Assembly: GCF_030553305.1 (NCBI RefSeq)
Contig: NZ_JARRAH010000001.1
Location: 2,170,001-2,234,000, forward strand
Direction of reading: 5' to 3'
Origin: Halomarina ordinaria
Lineage (GTDB): Archaea > Halobacteriota > Halobacteria > Halobacteriales > Haloarculaceae
Length of the DNA stretch: 64,000 nt
A program made the position numbers and the translations under genes. Below, one piece after another: positions 27,568 through 36,425 of this stretch (the stretch's first letter is position 1; every line of letters begins with the position of its first letter). The notes beneath the pieces are model-generated. The model was not told the origin of the DNA, made no database searches, and saw nothing but the letters and a program-made list of their open reading frames with translations.

Positions 27568-28662
27568 TCAGACGCCGGCCGTCTCCGCACCGTCGAGCAC
27601 CCGCCCGAAGGCGGCGAGCGCCGCCGCCGTCGTCTCGGCGTCGTGGCCCGCCGCCACCCGGACCGCCCCGCGCACGCCGAAGAACCGCCCGGGGACGACG
27701 AGGACGCCCGCCTCCCAGGCGGCGGCGCTCAGCACGTCCCCGTCGACGTCGGCGTGCCAGACCAGTCCGTAGGGACAGCCCGCCGGGACGTCGCCGACGA
27801 CGTCGGTCCGTCCGGCGAGGAACTCGCTCAGCAGTTCGTGGTTGGCCGCCAGTCGTTCGCGGGAGCGCTCGGCGAGCGCGTCGGCGTGGTGGAGTGTCCG
27901 CCGGGCCAGCGCGCGACTCGGGTCGGCGACGACCGGCAGGTGCCAGGCGACGCGGTCCAGTCGCTCGACGAACGCGCCCTCGCCGACGAGCCACCCGATG
28001 CGCAGGCCCCCGAGGCCGTGGAACTTCGTGAGCGACGAGGCGACGACCGTGTTCGGGAGGCCGGCGGCCGTCACGCCGCCGAAGGCGCTTCCGTCCCCGG
28101 AGCGCGCCTCCAGCACGTAGGGGGCATACACCTCGTCGACGAGGAGCGTCGCGTCCACCTCGCCGACGGCCTCGGCGGCCGCCGCCAGCGTCTCGCGGTC
28201 GGCGAGCGCGCCGGTCGGGTTGTGGCGGTTCGTGCAGACGACGAGGTCCGTCTCCGGGGTGAGGGCGTCCCGGAGTCGTCCGGGGTCAAGGCGGCCGCCC
28301 GGCGCGCGGCTGAACCGGTCGACGCTCGCGCCGAAACCCGCTGGCGTGGCGGCCTGCGGTTCGTACCCCGGTGATTCGACCAGCACGTGCGGGTCGTCGC
28401 TCGCGGCGCAGGCCGCCATCGCCGCGAGGAGGTTCGCGTGGCTCGCACCGGCCGTCACGTGGACGTCCGTCGGGTCGGCGTCGTAGACGGTCGCCACCTG
28501 GCTTTCGAGCGTCGTCCCCGGCGGGGGGTCCTCGCGGTCGGCGAGGGCGGGGGGGACGACCCTGCCGTCGCCCGCGCGGCGGAGGTCGCTCGACCCGAGG
28601 TCGTGGTCGGCCGCCTCGGGCCGGCCGGCGATCCATTCGAGGTAGGCGATGGGCTCGAACAC
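27568..28662 (-). CDS. Pyridoxal-phosphate aminotransferase, class I/II
   Basis: This 364-residue protein has the fold type I PLP pattern: VTAGASHANLL (near residue 72), NRHNPTGALADRE (near residue 150), LLVDEVYAPYV (near residue 180, Asp and Tyr) and ASSLTKFHGLGGLRIGW (near residue 210), with the Schiff-base Lys in SLTK. RVAAGH near the end is a variant of the substrate-carboxylate Arg motif. The amino donor and acceptor are unknown. A GTG at 28662 is chosen (MFEPIAYLEWIAGRP is the usual haloarchaeal opening). It is divergent from the gene at 28747. Confidence 0.83.
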   Translation of the reverse strand: MFEPIAYLEWIAGRPEAADHDLGSSDLRRAGDGRVVPPALADREDPPPGTTLESQVATVYDADPTDVHVTAGASHANLLAAMAACAASDDPHVLVESPGYEPQAATPAGFGASVDRFSRAPGGRLDPGRLRDALTPETDLVVCTNRHNPTGALADRETLAAAAEAVGEVDATLLVDEVYAPYVLEARSGDGSAFGGVTAAGLPNTVVASSLTKFHGLGGLRIGWLVGEGAFVERLDRVAWHLPVVADPSRALARRTLHHADALAERSRERLAANHELLSEFLAGRTDVVGDVPAGCPYGLVWHADVDGDVLSAAAWEAGVLVVPGRFFGVRGAVRVAAGHDAETTAAALAAFGRVLDGAETAGV

Positions 28663-28746
28663 GGTGGCCGTCAGTTCGGGGTCGGCATGTGCCTGCTGGT
28701 CGGCCCGTGGCGACACGCTTTCGGCGCTGGCCCGCCCTCGCCCGGT

Positions 28747-29529
28747 ATGGACGAGGACATCGATATCGACGAGAAGCGCGTCTACGCCGCCAAGGGGGAC
28801 CGGACCGTCGTCTTCGTCGCCACCGACGCCGGCCTCGCACGCGTCTCCGTCTCCGGCGACCTCGTCGGCGAGTTCGGTCTCGACCACCGCGGGGACGTCG
28901 CCGACGTCGCCACCCGGGACGGTGCACTCGCCGTCGCCGGGGAGGAAGACGTCCTCGTCGGCGACGCGTTCGCTCCCACCGGCTTCGGCCCCGCCGACGC
29001 CGTCGGCTTCGACCGCAACGGCCACCTCGTCGCCGCCGGCGAGGGGCGGGTCGCCCGCCTCGCTTCCGACGGCTGGACGACGCTCGCGGCGGTCGAGGAC
29101 GTTCGCGCCGTCGACGGCGACCTCCTCGCCGCCCGCGACGGGGTGTTCCGCCTCGACGGGGCGCACGTCGGCCTCGCGGACGTCCGGGACGTCGCGGCCG
29201 CGGGCGTCCCGCTCGCCGCCACCGACGAGGGGTTGTACCGCCTCGGCAACGGCTGGATGGACGTCCTCGACGGCGCGTTCCGCGTCGTCGCGTGCGAGGG
29301 GGCGGCACCCGACGCCCGCGCGCACGCCGCCGGCGAGGCCCTCTACGAGCGTCGAGAGGACGCGTGGAAGGCGGTCTCGCTCCCGACGGACGACCCCGTC
29401 GCCGCCGTCGGCTACGGCGAGTCCACCTACCTCGTCACGGCCTCGGGGACGTTCCTCGTGCGCGGTGAGGAGGGGTGGCGGAGTCGGTCGCTCGGGGTGC
29501 CGGGCGTGCGCGCGCTGGCGGTGCTCTGA
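28747..29529 (+). CDS. Beta-propeller-like protein, HVO_0234 family
   Basis: This 260-residue protein is made of repeated beta-strand units with Gly/Asp turns (for example GDLVGEFGLDHRGDVADVAT, then similar blocks about every 40 residues), consistent with a small beta-propeller. It fits the haloarchaeal HVO_0234 propeller family. No signal peptide, so cytoplasmic. The role is unknown; it precedes the PRPP synthetase gene by 45 nt on the same strand. Confidence 0.72.
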   Translation: MDEDIDIDEKRVYAAKGDRTVVFVATDAGLARVSVSGDLVGEFGLDHRGDVADVATRDGALAVAGEEDVLVGDAFAPTGFGPADAVGFDRNGHLVAAGEGRVARLASDGWTTLAAVEDVRAVDGDLLAARDGVFRLDGAHVGLADVRDVAAAGVPLAATDEGLYRLGNGWMDVLDGAFRVVACEGAAPDARAHAAGEALYERREDAWKAVSLPTDDPVAAVGYGESTYLVTASGTFLVRGEEGWRSRSLGVPGVRALAVL

Positions 29530-29544
29530 GGGCGAACGAAAACG

Positions 29545-29553
29545 GGTTTTACC
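29545..29553 (+). promoter_or_regulatory. TATA-like element of prs
   Basis: GGTTTTACC lies about 26-30 nt before the ATG at 29575, supporting that ATG over the in-frame GTG at 29566 and suggesting a leaderless transcript. Confidence 0.45.
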
Positions 29554-29574
29554 ACGCGCCGTCGAGTGGCGCAC

Positions 29575-30420
29575 ATGATACTGCCCGGGTCGGCGTCGCA
29601 GTCGCTCGCGGCGTCGCTCGCCGTCGAACTCGACGCGGAGGTGGGGCCGGTCGAGTACGACCGGTTCCCCGACGGCGAACTCATCGTCCGCGCGCCGGCG
29701 AGCGGCGAGCACTGCGTCGTCGTCGCCTCGACGGTCGACAGCGACGCCCACGTCCAGTTGCTCCAGCTACAGGACGTCGCCAGCCAGCACTTCGAGCGGG
29801 TGACGACGGTCCTCCCGTACTTCGGCTACGCTCGTCAGGACCGCGCGTTCTCCGAGGGCGACCCCGTCTCGGCGCGCGCGGTGGCGCGGGCCATCTCGAC
29901 GGGCACCGACCGCGTCGTCACGGTGACACCCCACGAGGCGGCAGTGTGTGACTTCTTCGACGTCCCCACGACGGCCGTGGACGCCACGCCGCTGCTCGCG
30001 GACCCCCTGCCCGACGGGCTCTCCGAACCGCTCTTCCTCGCCCCGGACGAGAGCGCGACGCCCCACGCGGAGGCGGTGCGCGACGCCTACCGTTCGGGGA
30101 CGGTCGACTACTTCGAGAAGGAACGGGACTACGATACCGGCGAGGTGACGCTCACCCCCAGCGAGACGAGCGCGGCCGACCGCGACGTGGTCGTCGTCGA
30201 CGACATCATCGCCACCGGGTCGACCATGGCGGGCGCCATCGACCACCTCCGGGGGGACGGCGCGACCCGGGTCTACGCCACCTGCGTCCACCCGATGCTC
30301 GCGGCCAACGCCCGCGTGAAACTCGCACGCGCCGGCGTCGAGGCCGTCTACGGCACCGACACCATCGAACGCGGCGAGAGCGCCGTCAGCGTCGCCCCCG
30401 TCGTCGCGGACGCGCTGTAA
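29575..30420 (+). CDS. prs: Ribose-phosphate diphosphokinase (PRPP synthetase)
   Basis: This enzyme makes PRPP from ribose-5-phosphate and ATP, for nucleotide, histidine and tryptophan synthesis. It has 281 residues, short like other archaeal forms. YFGYARQDRAF (near residue 82) is the ATP-binding flexible-loop region, VTPHEAAVCDFF (near residue 118) replaces the usual His-Gln metal site, and VVVVDDIIATGSTMAGAI (near residue 205) is the PRPP-binding loop. The start is supported by a TATA-like element. Confidence 0.93.
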   Translation: MILPGSASQSLAASLAVELDAEVGPVEYDRFPDGELIVRAPASGEHCVVVASTVDSDAHVQLLQLQDVASQHFERVTTVLPYFGYARQDRAFSEGDPVSARAVARAISTGTDRVVTVTPHEAAVCDFFDVPTTAVDATPLLADPLPDGLSEPLFLAPDESATPHAEAVRDAYRSGTVDYFEKERDYDTGEVTLTPSETSAADRDVVVVDDIIATGSTMAGAIDHLRGDGATRVYATCVHPMLAANARVKLARAGVEAVYGTDTIERGESAVSVAPVVADAL

Positions 30421-30502
30421 CGCGGCTCCGACTCCTTCGGTCGACCACCCACGAGGAACCCGACCACTGCCCAGGGGTTTTGGCTGGCCTAAAAACCGAC
30501 AG

Positions 30503-30535
30503 GCTTATCTGTTTTAGGTAGGCCTAAACATTCGA
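30503..30535 (+). promoter_or_regulatory. Promoter with DtxR-type palindromic operator
   Basis: A TATA-like GCTTATC (about 30503-30509) is followed by the palindrome TTTAGG-TAGG-CCTAAA (30513-30528). A half-site-like GGCCTAAAAACC lies just upstream (near 30487). Such TTTAGG/CCTAAA palindromes resemble the sites of metal-dependent DtxR-family repressors (SirR/Idr types) in haloarchaea. Its place between TATA and the expected start point fits repression. The gene it would control is the small ORF after it. Confidence 0.5.
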
Positions 30536-30568
30536 TGGCATGCGAGCGAACCCAGACCCGGGGGCGCG

Positions 30569-30745
30569 ATGCGAGCGCGTGAGTGGACCGTCGCCTCGCT
30601 GTACTACGGTCCCGAGGACTTCGACATCCCGCCCCTGCCGCGCTGGCGCGAGGCCCGCGACGAGCGCGGCCGACTGACCCTCTCGGCCGACGGCCGGGAC
30701 GAACCGTTCATCACCTGTGAGGTGCCCGTCAAGGTCCGTCGCTAA
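30569..30745 (+). CDS. Small conserved-looking protein, 58 aa
   Basis: This 58-residue frame begins MRAREWTVASLYYGPEDFDI and ends PFITCEVPVKVRR. Its composition is protein-like, and it is not the shadow of another gene. The DtxR-type operator lies upstream. The first ATG after the TATA box (30535) opens only a 15-codon frame (ending 30582) in another frame that overlaps this start, so the small gene may be translated after a short upstream ORF. The family is not recognised; Cys appears only once, so a metal-binding role is not shown. Confidence 0.45.
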   Translation: MRAREWTVASLYYGPEDFDIPPLPRWREARDERGRLTLSADGRDEPFITCEVPVKVRR

Positions 30746-31148
30746 CGTCGGTCCGGCCCCCTTTCTCCCCGTCCGTTACCGTCGCCGAGGCCCCCGGCAG
30801 GTAGCCCTCGCGCCCGCGGGCCATCTGCAGGCCGAGGAAACAGAGACCGAGACCACCACCGAGGCCGAGTATCGCCGAGACGGTGTCCCCGACGCGCGCC
30901 TCGGTCGCGCTCGTGACGACTCACGCGATACCCACCGCGACTGTCCCGAGGCCCTGCAGTTCCCACCACGCGCGGCCGGCGAACCGAGTCGCGTCGCGCG
31001 CACCGATTCCGAGGACGAGGACGCCAACGAGGACGAGCAGGCAGACGGTCCAGTAGGCGGGAAGCGGCACCTCGCCGAACGCGTTCGCCACGACCTGCAC
31101 CCCGAACGCGGCGCCGACGAGGAGGTGCCACCGTCTGCTGTACTGCAT
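30729..31148 (-). pseudogene. Membrane protein interrupted by an in-frame TGA
   Basis: From the ATG at 31148 the frame gives 75 residues with three hydrophobic segments (for example YWTVCLLVLVGVLVLGIGAR), then a TGA at 30923-30921. The same frame goes on for 63 more codons to a stop at 30731-30729 and includes another clear membrane helix (TVSAILGLGGGLGLCFLGLQ). The likely original was a four-helix protein of about 139 residues, with one Trp codon changed to TGA. It could also be a sequencing error, or a functional three-helix truncation. Confidence 0.6.
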
Positions 31149-31191
31149 CACTCCCTGTCTACCGAGAAGAACGAACAACGCTAGGGGTCGC

Positions 31192-34100
31192 TCAGTCCGA
31201 GGGCTCCGGCGTCGCCAGCGGTTCGACGGCGATGGTCATCTCGACCCCCTCGACGTCCCACTCGCGGCGGTGGCCGTCGCTCACGTCGCCGAACTCGGCG
31301 GCGCGCACCTCGCGGGCGATGAGGTCCTCGTGGGCGGCGACGAGGTCGGCCACCCGGTCGTCGGCGACGTCGAGGTCGACACGGACCCGCGCGTCGAGGT
31401 CCAGGTCGAGGTCCTTTCGCATCTCCTGGACGCGGCGGATGACCTCCCGGGCGTACCCCTCGCTCTCGATGTCCTCGGTGAGACTGGTGTCGACGTAGAC
31501 GACGCCCCGTTCGGTCCCGTCGACGGCGAAGGCCGTCCCGGCGACGTTGCCGGGCGTCTCCGTGACGAACTCGACCATCTCGTCGGTGAGCGTCACCGGG
31601 TCGTCGAGACGGTCGTTGACGCTCCCCTCCAGTGCGTCGAGCGTCGCCTCGGGGACGCGCGCCTCGTTGAGCGCGCGCATGACCTCCTGGGCGCGGGCAC
31701 CGAACTCCGGGCCGAGGACGCTCATGTCCGCCTGCGCGGAGTAGGCGAGTTCCTCCCACGACTCGTCGGGAGCCACCACCTCGACCTCGCGGGCGTTGAG
31801 GCGCTCGCGCAGGAGGGGGGCGTGCTCGCGGACGGCGCGGGCGGCCTCGCCGTCGTTCGCGGCGACGACGACGCGCGGGACCGGCCAGCGGAGCTTTCGC
31901 TCGGCCTGCTGGCGGGCGTTCGCGCCCGCCTCCTCGACGGCCCGGAGGACCGCCACGTCGGCTTCGAGGTCCTCGCGGTGGTACGCCTCGTCGACGGCGG
32001 GCCAGTCGCACATGTGGACCGTGTCGTGGCCCGCCTCGCCCGTGAGCGTCGCGTAGACGTCGTCCGCGACGTAGGGCGCGTACGGCGCGAGCAGTTGCAC
32101 CGTCTCGAGCAGGACGCGGTGGAGCGTCGCGTAGGCCGCACGCTTGCTCGCGGAGTCCTCCTCGGCCCACATCCGCTCTCTGACGACCTGGATGTAGAAC
32201 CGCGAGACGTCGTCGACGACGAACTCGAGCAGCGCGTCGAGCGCCCGGTCCTGTCGGAAGTCCTCCCAGTGGTCGGTCATCTCGGCCTTCGTCGTCTGGA
32301 GGCGCGAGAGCACCCACTCGTCGACGAGTTCGAGGTCGCACTCCGCCAACGTGACCGCGTCGGGGTCGAACCCGTCCATCCGCATGTACGGCAGCGGGAA
32401 CCGGAAGACGTTCCAGAGGATGTTGAGGTTGCGCTGCATCGTCGCCATCTCGTCCCACGAGAAGCGCATGTCCTCGCCCTGCGGGTTCACCGACAGCAGG
32501 AACAGGCGCATCGGGTCCGCACCGTGGCGCTCCAGGGCCTCCCGGGGCGTGACGACGTTCCCGATGGACTTCGACATCTTCCGTCCGTCCTCGGCGAGCG
32601 CCCAGCCGTGCATCAGCACCTCCCGGTAGGGAATCTCGCCCATCGCGGTGGTGCCCATCCCCAGCTGGGACCAGAACCAGCCGCGGGTCTGGTCGTGGGC
32701 CTCCATGATGAGGTCGGCCGGCCACAGCTCCTCGAAGTCCGCCGTCTCGCCGGGGTAGTCGAGCGTCCCCCACGAGGCGACCGAGGAGTCGAGCCAGACG
32801 TCGAAGACGTCCGGGACGCGCTCGTAGGTGACGCCCCCTTCGGTGATGGTGAGGTCGTCCACCGTCGGGCGGTGGAGGTCGACCGACTCGGGGTCGACGT
32901 CCTGGTCGACGCGCTCGGCGAGTTCCTCGCGCGTGGCGACGACGAGGACGTCGTCCATCGACCCCTCCCAGTCCTCCGGCACCCAGATGGGGATGGGGAT
33001 GCCCCAGTAGCGCTGCCGGGAGACGTTCCAGTCGGGCGACCCCTCGATGAACTTCCGGAACCGGTTGTCGCGTGCCTCCTGGGGGTGCCACTCGGAGTCC
33101 TCGATGTTCTCGAGCATCTCCTCGCGGACGTCGGTGACGGTGACGAACCACTGGTCGGTGGCGAGGAAGACGATGTCCGTGTCGCAGCGCCAGCACTGGC
33201 CGTAGTCGTGGCGGGTCGTCTCGTGCGCCAGCAGGTGGCCGTTCGCCTCCAGGTCTCCGATGATGTCCTCGTTCGCGTCGCGGACGAACTGGCCCGCGTA
33301 CGCCCCGCCCTGTTCGGTGTAGACGCCGTCGGGGCCGACCGGGCAGAAGATGTCGAGGCCGAGTTCCTGGCCGCGCTCGAAGTCCTCCTGCCCGTGGCCG
33401 GGCGCGGAGTGGACGAGACCGGTGCGGTCGACCTCGACGTAGTCGGCGTGGTACACCCGTCCCGCCCCCTCGAAGGAGGGGTGGTCGGGGACCGCTTCGG
33501 GGAGGGGGTGGTCGTACTCCCAGCCCAGCAGGTCGGCGCCCGTCAGTTCCTCGACGACCTCGTAGTCCTCGTAGCGCCCGCGCGAGAGGACGTCCTCGAC
33601 CATCGCCTCGGCGAGGTAGAGGCGGTCCGTCTCGTCGCCCTTCGTCGCGTCGACGCCCACGTAGTCCGCGTCCTCGTCGACGGCGACGAAGGTGTTGGCG
33701 GGGATGGTCCACGGCGTGGTCGTCCAGATGACGAGCGACCCCTCGCGCCCGCGGAGGGGGAACGAGACGTAGATGCTCGGCGACTCGATCTCGTGGTACT
33801 CCACCTCGTTCTTCGCGATGGCGGTCTCACAGCGGGGACACTGCGTGATGGAGCGCTTGCCCCGGTCGACGAGGCCGCGCTCGTGGGCCTGCGCGAACCC
33901 CCACCACGCCGCCTCCATGTACTCCGGCGACACCGTCCGGTAGGGGTCCTCCCAGTCCATCCAGACGCCGAAGGACTTGAAGTCGTCCTGGAGCCCCTCG
34001 AGTTGCTCGTCGGCGAACTCCTTGCACTCCTCGATGAAGTTCTCCATCCCGAACGCCTCGATGTCCTTCTTGTTGTCGAAGCCCAACTTCTCCTCGACTT

Positions 34101-34443
34101 TCGTCTCGATGGGGAGGCCGTGCATGTCGTAGCCCGGCCGGTCGGTCACGTCGTACCCCCGCATCCGCTTGTAGCGGATGTAGGTGTCCTTCAGTGACTT
34201 GTTCCAGGTCGTCCCCATGTGGGCCGCGCCGCTCGTGTAGGGGGGGCCGTCGACGAAGAAGAACCGCTCGGCGCCCTCCCGGTTGCGCTTGGTCTGCTCG
34301 TAGGCGTCCACCGCCTGCCAGTGTTCGCGGACGCGCGCCTCCACGGCGTCCGGGTCGTACTGGTCTTCCACCTCGCCGAATCGGCCTCGCGGTCCGGACG
34401 ACTCCGCCCCCGATTCGGGGGTGCTGTCGGCGCTATCGCTCAT
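31192..34443 (-). CDS. ileS: Isoleucyl-tRNA synthetase
   Basis: This enzyme charges tRNA-Ile and has 1083 residues, in range for archaeal/eukaryotic-type IleRS. PPYTSGAAHMGTTWNKSLKD (near residue 68) holds the HIGH motif variant HMGT, and EDGRKMSKSIGN (near residue 620) the KMSKS loop. The Cys/Trp zinc and editing (CP1) regions lie between (FVDGPPYT... to ...GHGQEDFERGQELGLDIFCP). The acidic N-terminus (MSDSADSTPESG) fits a halophile. The ATG at 34443 is preferred over an upstream GTG-like start. The gene is well separated from neighbours on the left by only 43 nt. Confidence 0.96.
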   Translation of the reverse strand: MSDSADSTPESGAESSGPRGRFGEVEDQYDPDAVEARVREHWQAVDAYEQTKRNREGAERFFFVDGPPYTSGAAHMGTTWNKSLKDTYIRYKRMRGYDVTDRPGYDMHGLPIETKVEEKLGFDNKKDIEAFGMENFIEECKEFADEQLEGLQDDFKSFGVWMDWEDPYRTVSPEYMEAAWWGFAQAHERGLVDRGKRSITQCPRCETAIAKNEVEYHEIESPSIYVSFPLRGREGSLVIWTTTPWTIPANTFVAVDEDADYVGVDATKGDETDRLYLAEAMVEDVLSRGRYEDYEVVEELTGADLLGWEYDHPLPEAVPDHPSFEGAGRVYHADYVEVDRTGLVHSAPGHGQEDFERGQELGLDIFCPVGPDGVYTEQGGAYAGQFVRDANEDIIGDLEANGHLLAHETTRHDYGQCWRCDTDIVFLATDQWFVTVTDVREEMLENIEDSEWHPQEARDNRFRKFIEGSPDWNVSRQRYWGIPIPIWVPEDWEGSMDDVLVVATREELAERVDQDVDPESVDLHRPTVDDLTITEGGVTYERVPDVFDVWLDSSVASWGTLDYPGETADFEELWPADLIMEAHDQTRGWFWSQLGMGTTAMGEIPYREVLMHGWALAEDGRKMSKSIGNVVTPREALERHGADPMRLFLLSVNPQGEDMRFSWDEMATMQRNLNILWNVFRFPLPYMRMDGFDPDAVTLAECDLELVDEWVLSRLQTTKAEMTDHWEDFRQDRALDALLEFVVDDVSRFYIQVVRERMWAEEDSASKRAAYATLHRVLLETVQLLAPYAPYVADDVYATLTGEAGHDTVHMCDWPAVDEAYHREDLEADVAVLRAVEEAGANARQQAERKLRWPVPRVVVAANDGEAARAVREHAPLLRERLNAREVEVVAPDESWEELAYSAQADMSVLGPEFGARAQEVMRALNEARVPEATLDALEGSVNDRLDDPVTLTDEMVEFVTETPGNVAGTAFAVDGTERGVVYVDTSLTEDIESEGYAREVIRRVQEMRKDLDLDLDARVRVDLDVADDRVADLVAAHEDLIAREVRAAEFGDVSDGHRREWDVEGVEMTIAVEPLATPEPSD

Positions 34444-34533
34444 GGATGAGACACGCACCGCCGTGCGTAAAGGCGAATCGGTCCGACAGGTGCGGCTGTC
34501 GCGCTCGGGCGGTCTATCCGGCGTTCGCCGCCC

Positions 34534-34770
34534 TCACGCCAGCAGCGCTCGCGCCCGCGGCAGGAGGCGCCCGGTCGCGACCAGGTACGCCCCGACGAGC
34601 GCGACGGCGCCCATCCCGACCATCCAGAGCCCGAGGGTCTGGTCGGTGGCCAGCGCGTTCGCACCGGCCTGTTCGGCGAAGAGTCCCAGGACGGTGAGTG
34701 CGGTCGTGACGACGGCGTAGACGAGAACCGACAGCGCCTCCAGCGCCGGTTCGAGGAGTGTGCCCTTCAC
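34534..34770 (-). CDS. Small two-helix membrane protein
   Basis: This 78-residue protein has two hydrophobic segments (LSVLVYAVVTTALTVLGLFA and WMVGMGAVALVGAYLVATGR) and a basic C-terminus (RLLPRARALLA). No family is recognised. It precedes ileS by 90 nt on the same strand. Confidence 0.6.
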   Translation of the reverse strand: MKGTLLEPALEALSVLVYAVVTTALTVLGLFAEQAGANALATDQTLGLWMVGMGAVALVGAYLVATGRLLPRARALLA

Positions 34771-34996
34771 GAGGCGTCATATCGAACACGCCGGTAAACC
34801 AGTTTCGGGATACCGTGAGAGGGGACGTCACGGTCACGACGACCGGACACAGGGCTTTCGACCGACGACGGGGCAGTCCGTCCCACGGGACGCTCCGGGC
34901 GACTCGACGACCCGAGACTCACGAGGGATGGCTTCCTGCTCGGCCTCGGACTGTTCGTCTCCGGGGTGCTGCTCCCGTTGACGGAGTGCGGGGGTG
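34771..34996. other. Intergenic, no gene seen
   Basis: The 226-base stretch separates the small membrane protein and the DUF2238-like gene, both leftward. It has a TATA-like CATATCGAACA (near 34777) that may serve the small membrane protein gene poorly placed for a leaderless start. No ORF with family resemblance was found. Confidence 0.4.
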
Positions 34997-35659
34997 TCAC
35001 TCGGCGGCCCGCCGCGTCGTGAGCCGGTCGGCCAACTGCCCCGAGACGTCGGTGAGGTAGGCCGTCCCCCAGACGGCCACGAGGAGGCCGCCGAGCGTGT
35101 TGTACATGAGGTCGAGCATCGTGTCGCCCAGCCCGTACTGCGTGAGGACGTCCTGTGACCCGGCGACCTGGGCGAGGACGCTCGTCAGGAACTCGACGAG
35201 TTCCCAGACGACGCCGAACGCCATCACGAACACGAGGAGGTAGACGAACATGAACCGCGGCGGGAGGACGAGGTCGTCGTCGGCCGTCGAGAGCGCCCGC
35301 GCCGTCGCGTAGCCCACCGCGGCGACGAGCGACGAGGAGAGCGCGTGGGTGACGTGGTCCCACCACCAGACCGACCGGTAGGCGCTCGACGTCCCGGGGA
35401 GGGTGAGCACCCCCAGCGCGTGCAGGAACATCGCCGTCGTGATCCACAGCACGAGACCGACGTCCATCGTGAGGCGGGCGTCGCGCCTGAGCAGCGCCGG
35501 GACGAACGTCACCGCGAGGCCCACCGACGAGTTCACCACGATACCGAACTTCCCCTGGAGGAGGCCGGCGACGAGGACGAGCACCATCCCCACCTGCATC
35601 GCCCGGACGAGCTGGCCCTGGCGGCGCTTCGAGAGGCCCAGGCGGTCGCGGACCTTCAC
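34997..35659 (-). CDS. Membrane protein, YjdF/DUF2238-like
   Basis: This 220-residue protein has about six membrane segments (MQVGMVLVLVAGLLQGKFGI; VGLVLWITTAMFLHALGVL; YLLVFVMAFGVVWELVEFL; and others). WWWDHVTHALSSSLVAAVGY and the WELVEFL helix match the DUF2238/YjdF family, whose role is unknown. The GTG start overlaps the stop of the upstream membrane gene (GTGA), so both are one operon. Confidence 0.72.
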   Translation of the reverse strand: MKVRDRLGLSKRRQGQLVRAMQVGMVLVLVAGLLQGKFGIVVNSSVGLAVTFVPALLRRDARLTMDVGLVLWITTAMFLHALGVLTLPGTSSAYRSVWWWDHVTHALSSSLVAAVGYATARALSTADDDLVLPPRFMFVYLLVFVMAFGVVWELVEFLTSVLAQVAGSQDVLTQYGLGDTMLDLMYNTLGGLLVAVWGTAYLTDVSGQLADRLTTRRAAE

Positions 35660-36264
35660 GCGACCACCTCCTCCTCGCGCGCTGCCTCCCCGGTACCGTC
35701 GTCGCTCCGCAGTCGCCGGTGGAAGTACCACCGGAACGCGGCCGCCGCGACCAGTCCCGCGAGCACCGCCGCGCCGAACTCGTACATCAGGGCGGTGTTG
35801 CTCGCGACGAACGGCGTGCCGAACAGTTGCTGGCTCGCGTAGCGGACGATGGCCCAGAGACACGTCGCCGCGAGCGTCGCGACGAGCGTGAACCAGACGG
35901 CGAAGCCGGGCGTCATCCGCACCGAGGTCAGCATCTGGAGTTCCACGACGACGACCAGCGCGAGCACCGCCACCGACAGCGAACTCGCGAGGTCGACGTC
36001 GAACGTCGGGCCGTAGAGCGACCACAGCAACGGGAGCGACGCGACGAGCAACACCGGCCACGGGAGCGTCTGTTCCCACCGCCCGGCGACGGCCGAGGGG
36101 ACGACCCCCACCGCGACCATCAGGGCCGCGTACCCCGCCCACACGACCGCTCCCTCTGTCGCCCCGACGACCGCCAGTACCGCGAGCGCGACGACGAGGC
36201 CCCACGAGAGCCCGGCGTTGACCCGCGTGTCGCGGACGACCCACTCGTTTCTGACCTGTGACAT
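35656..36264 (-). CDS. Multi-pass membrane protein of unknown function
   Basis: This 202-residue protein has about six hydrophobic segments (LSWGLVVALAVLAVVGAT, VVWAGYAALMVAVGVVPSAV, WPVLLVASLPLLWSL, VAVLALVVVVELQMLTSV, FAVWFTLVATLAATCLWAIV, FGAAVLAGLVAAAAFRWYF). It is a partner in tandem with the DUF2238-like gene, which it overlaps. The ATG at 36264 is used; the charged C-terminus is cytoplasmic-like. A transport or sensing role is possible but unproven. Confidence 0.65.
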   Translation of the reverse strand: MSQVRNEWVVRDTRVNAGLSWGLVVALAVLAVVGATEGAVVWAGYAALMVAVGVVPSAVAGRWEQTLPWPVLLVASLPLLWSLYGPTFDVDLASSLSVAVLALVVVVELQMLTSVRMTPGFAVWFTLVATLAATCLWAIVRYASQQLFGTPFVASNTALMYEFGAAVLAGLVAAAAFRWYFHRRLRSDDGTGEAAREEEVVA

Positions 36265-36425
36265 ACTCCCTCCGAGGACGACCCGCCGCTCCCCGGCGGC
36301 TGTGGTACACGTCCTCACACCACCCTTCCCGTCGGTGGAGATATACCCTCGCACCGTCTCGGCTCGCTGACAGTCGGGTGTCGAGAGGCGCGGGAGACTT
36401 GTCGCCCCCGCCCGTCTCCCGAGTC

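Noticed and set aside
31270-34197. 975-codon rightward open frame opposite ileS
   Set aside because: Shadow of ileS; the leftward frame has HMGT and KMSKS motifs and normal length.
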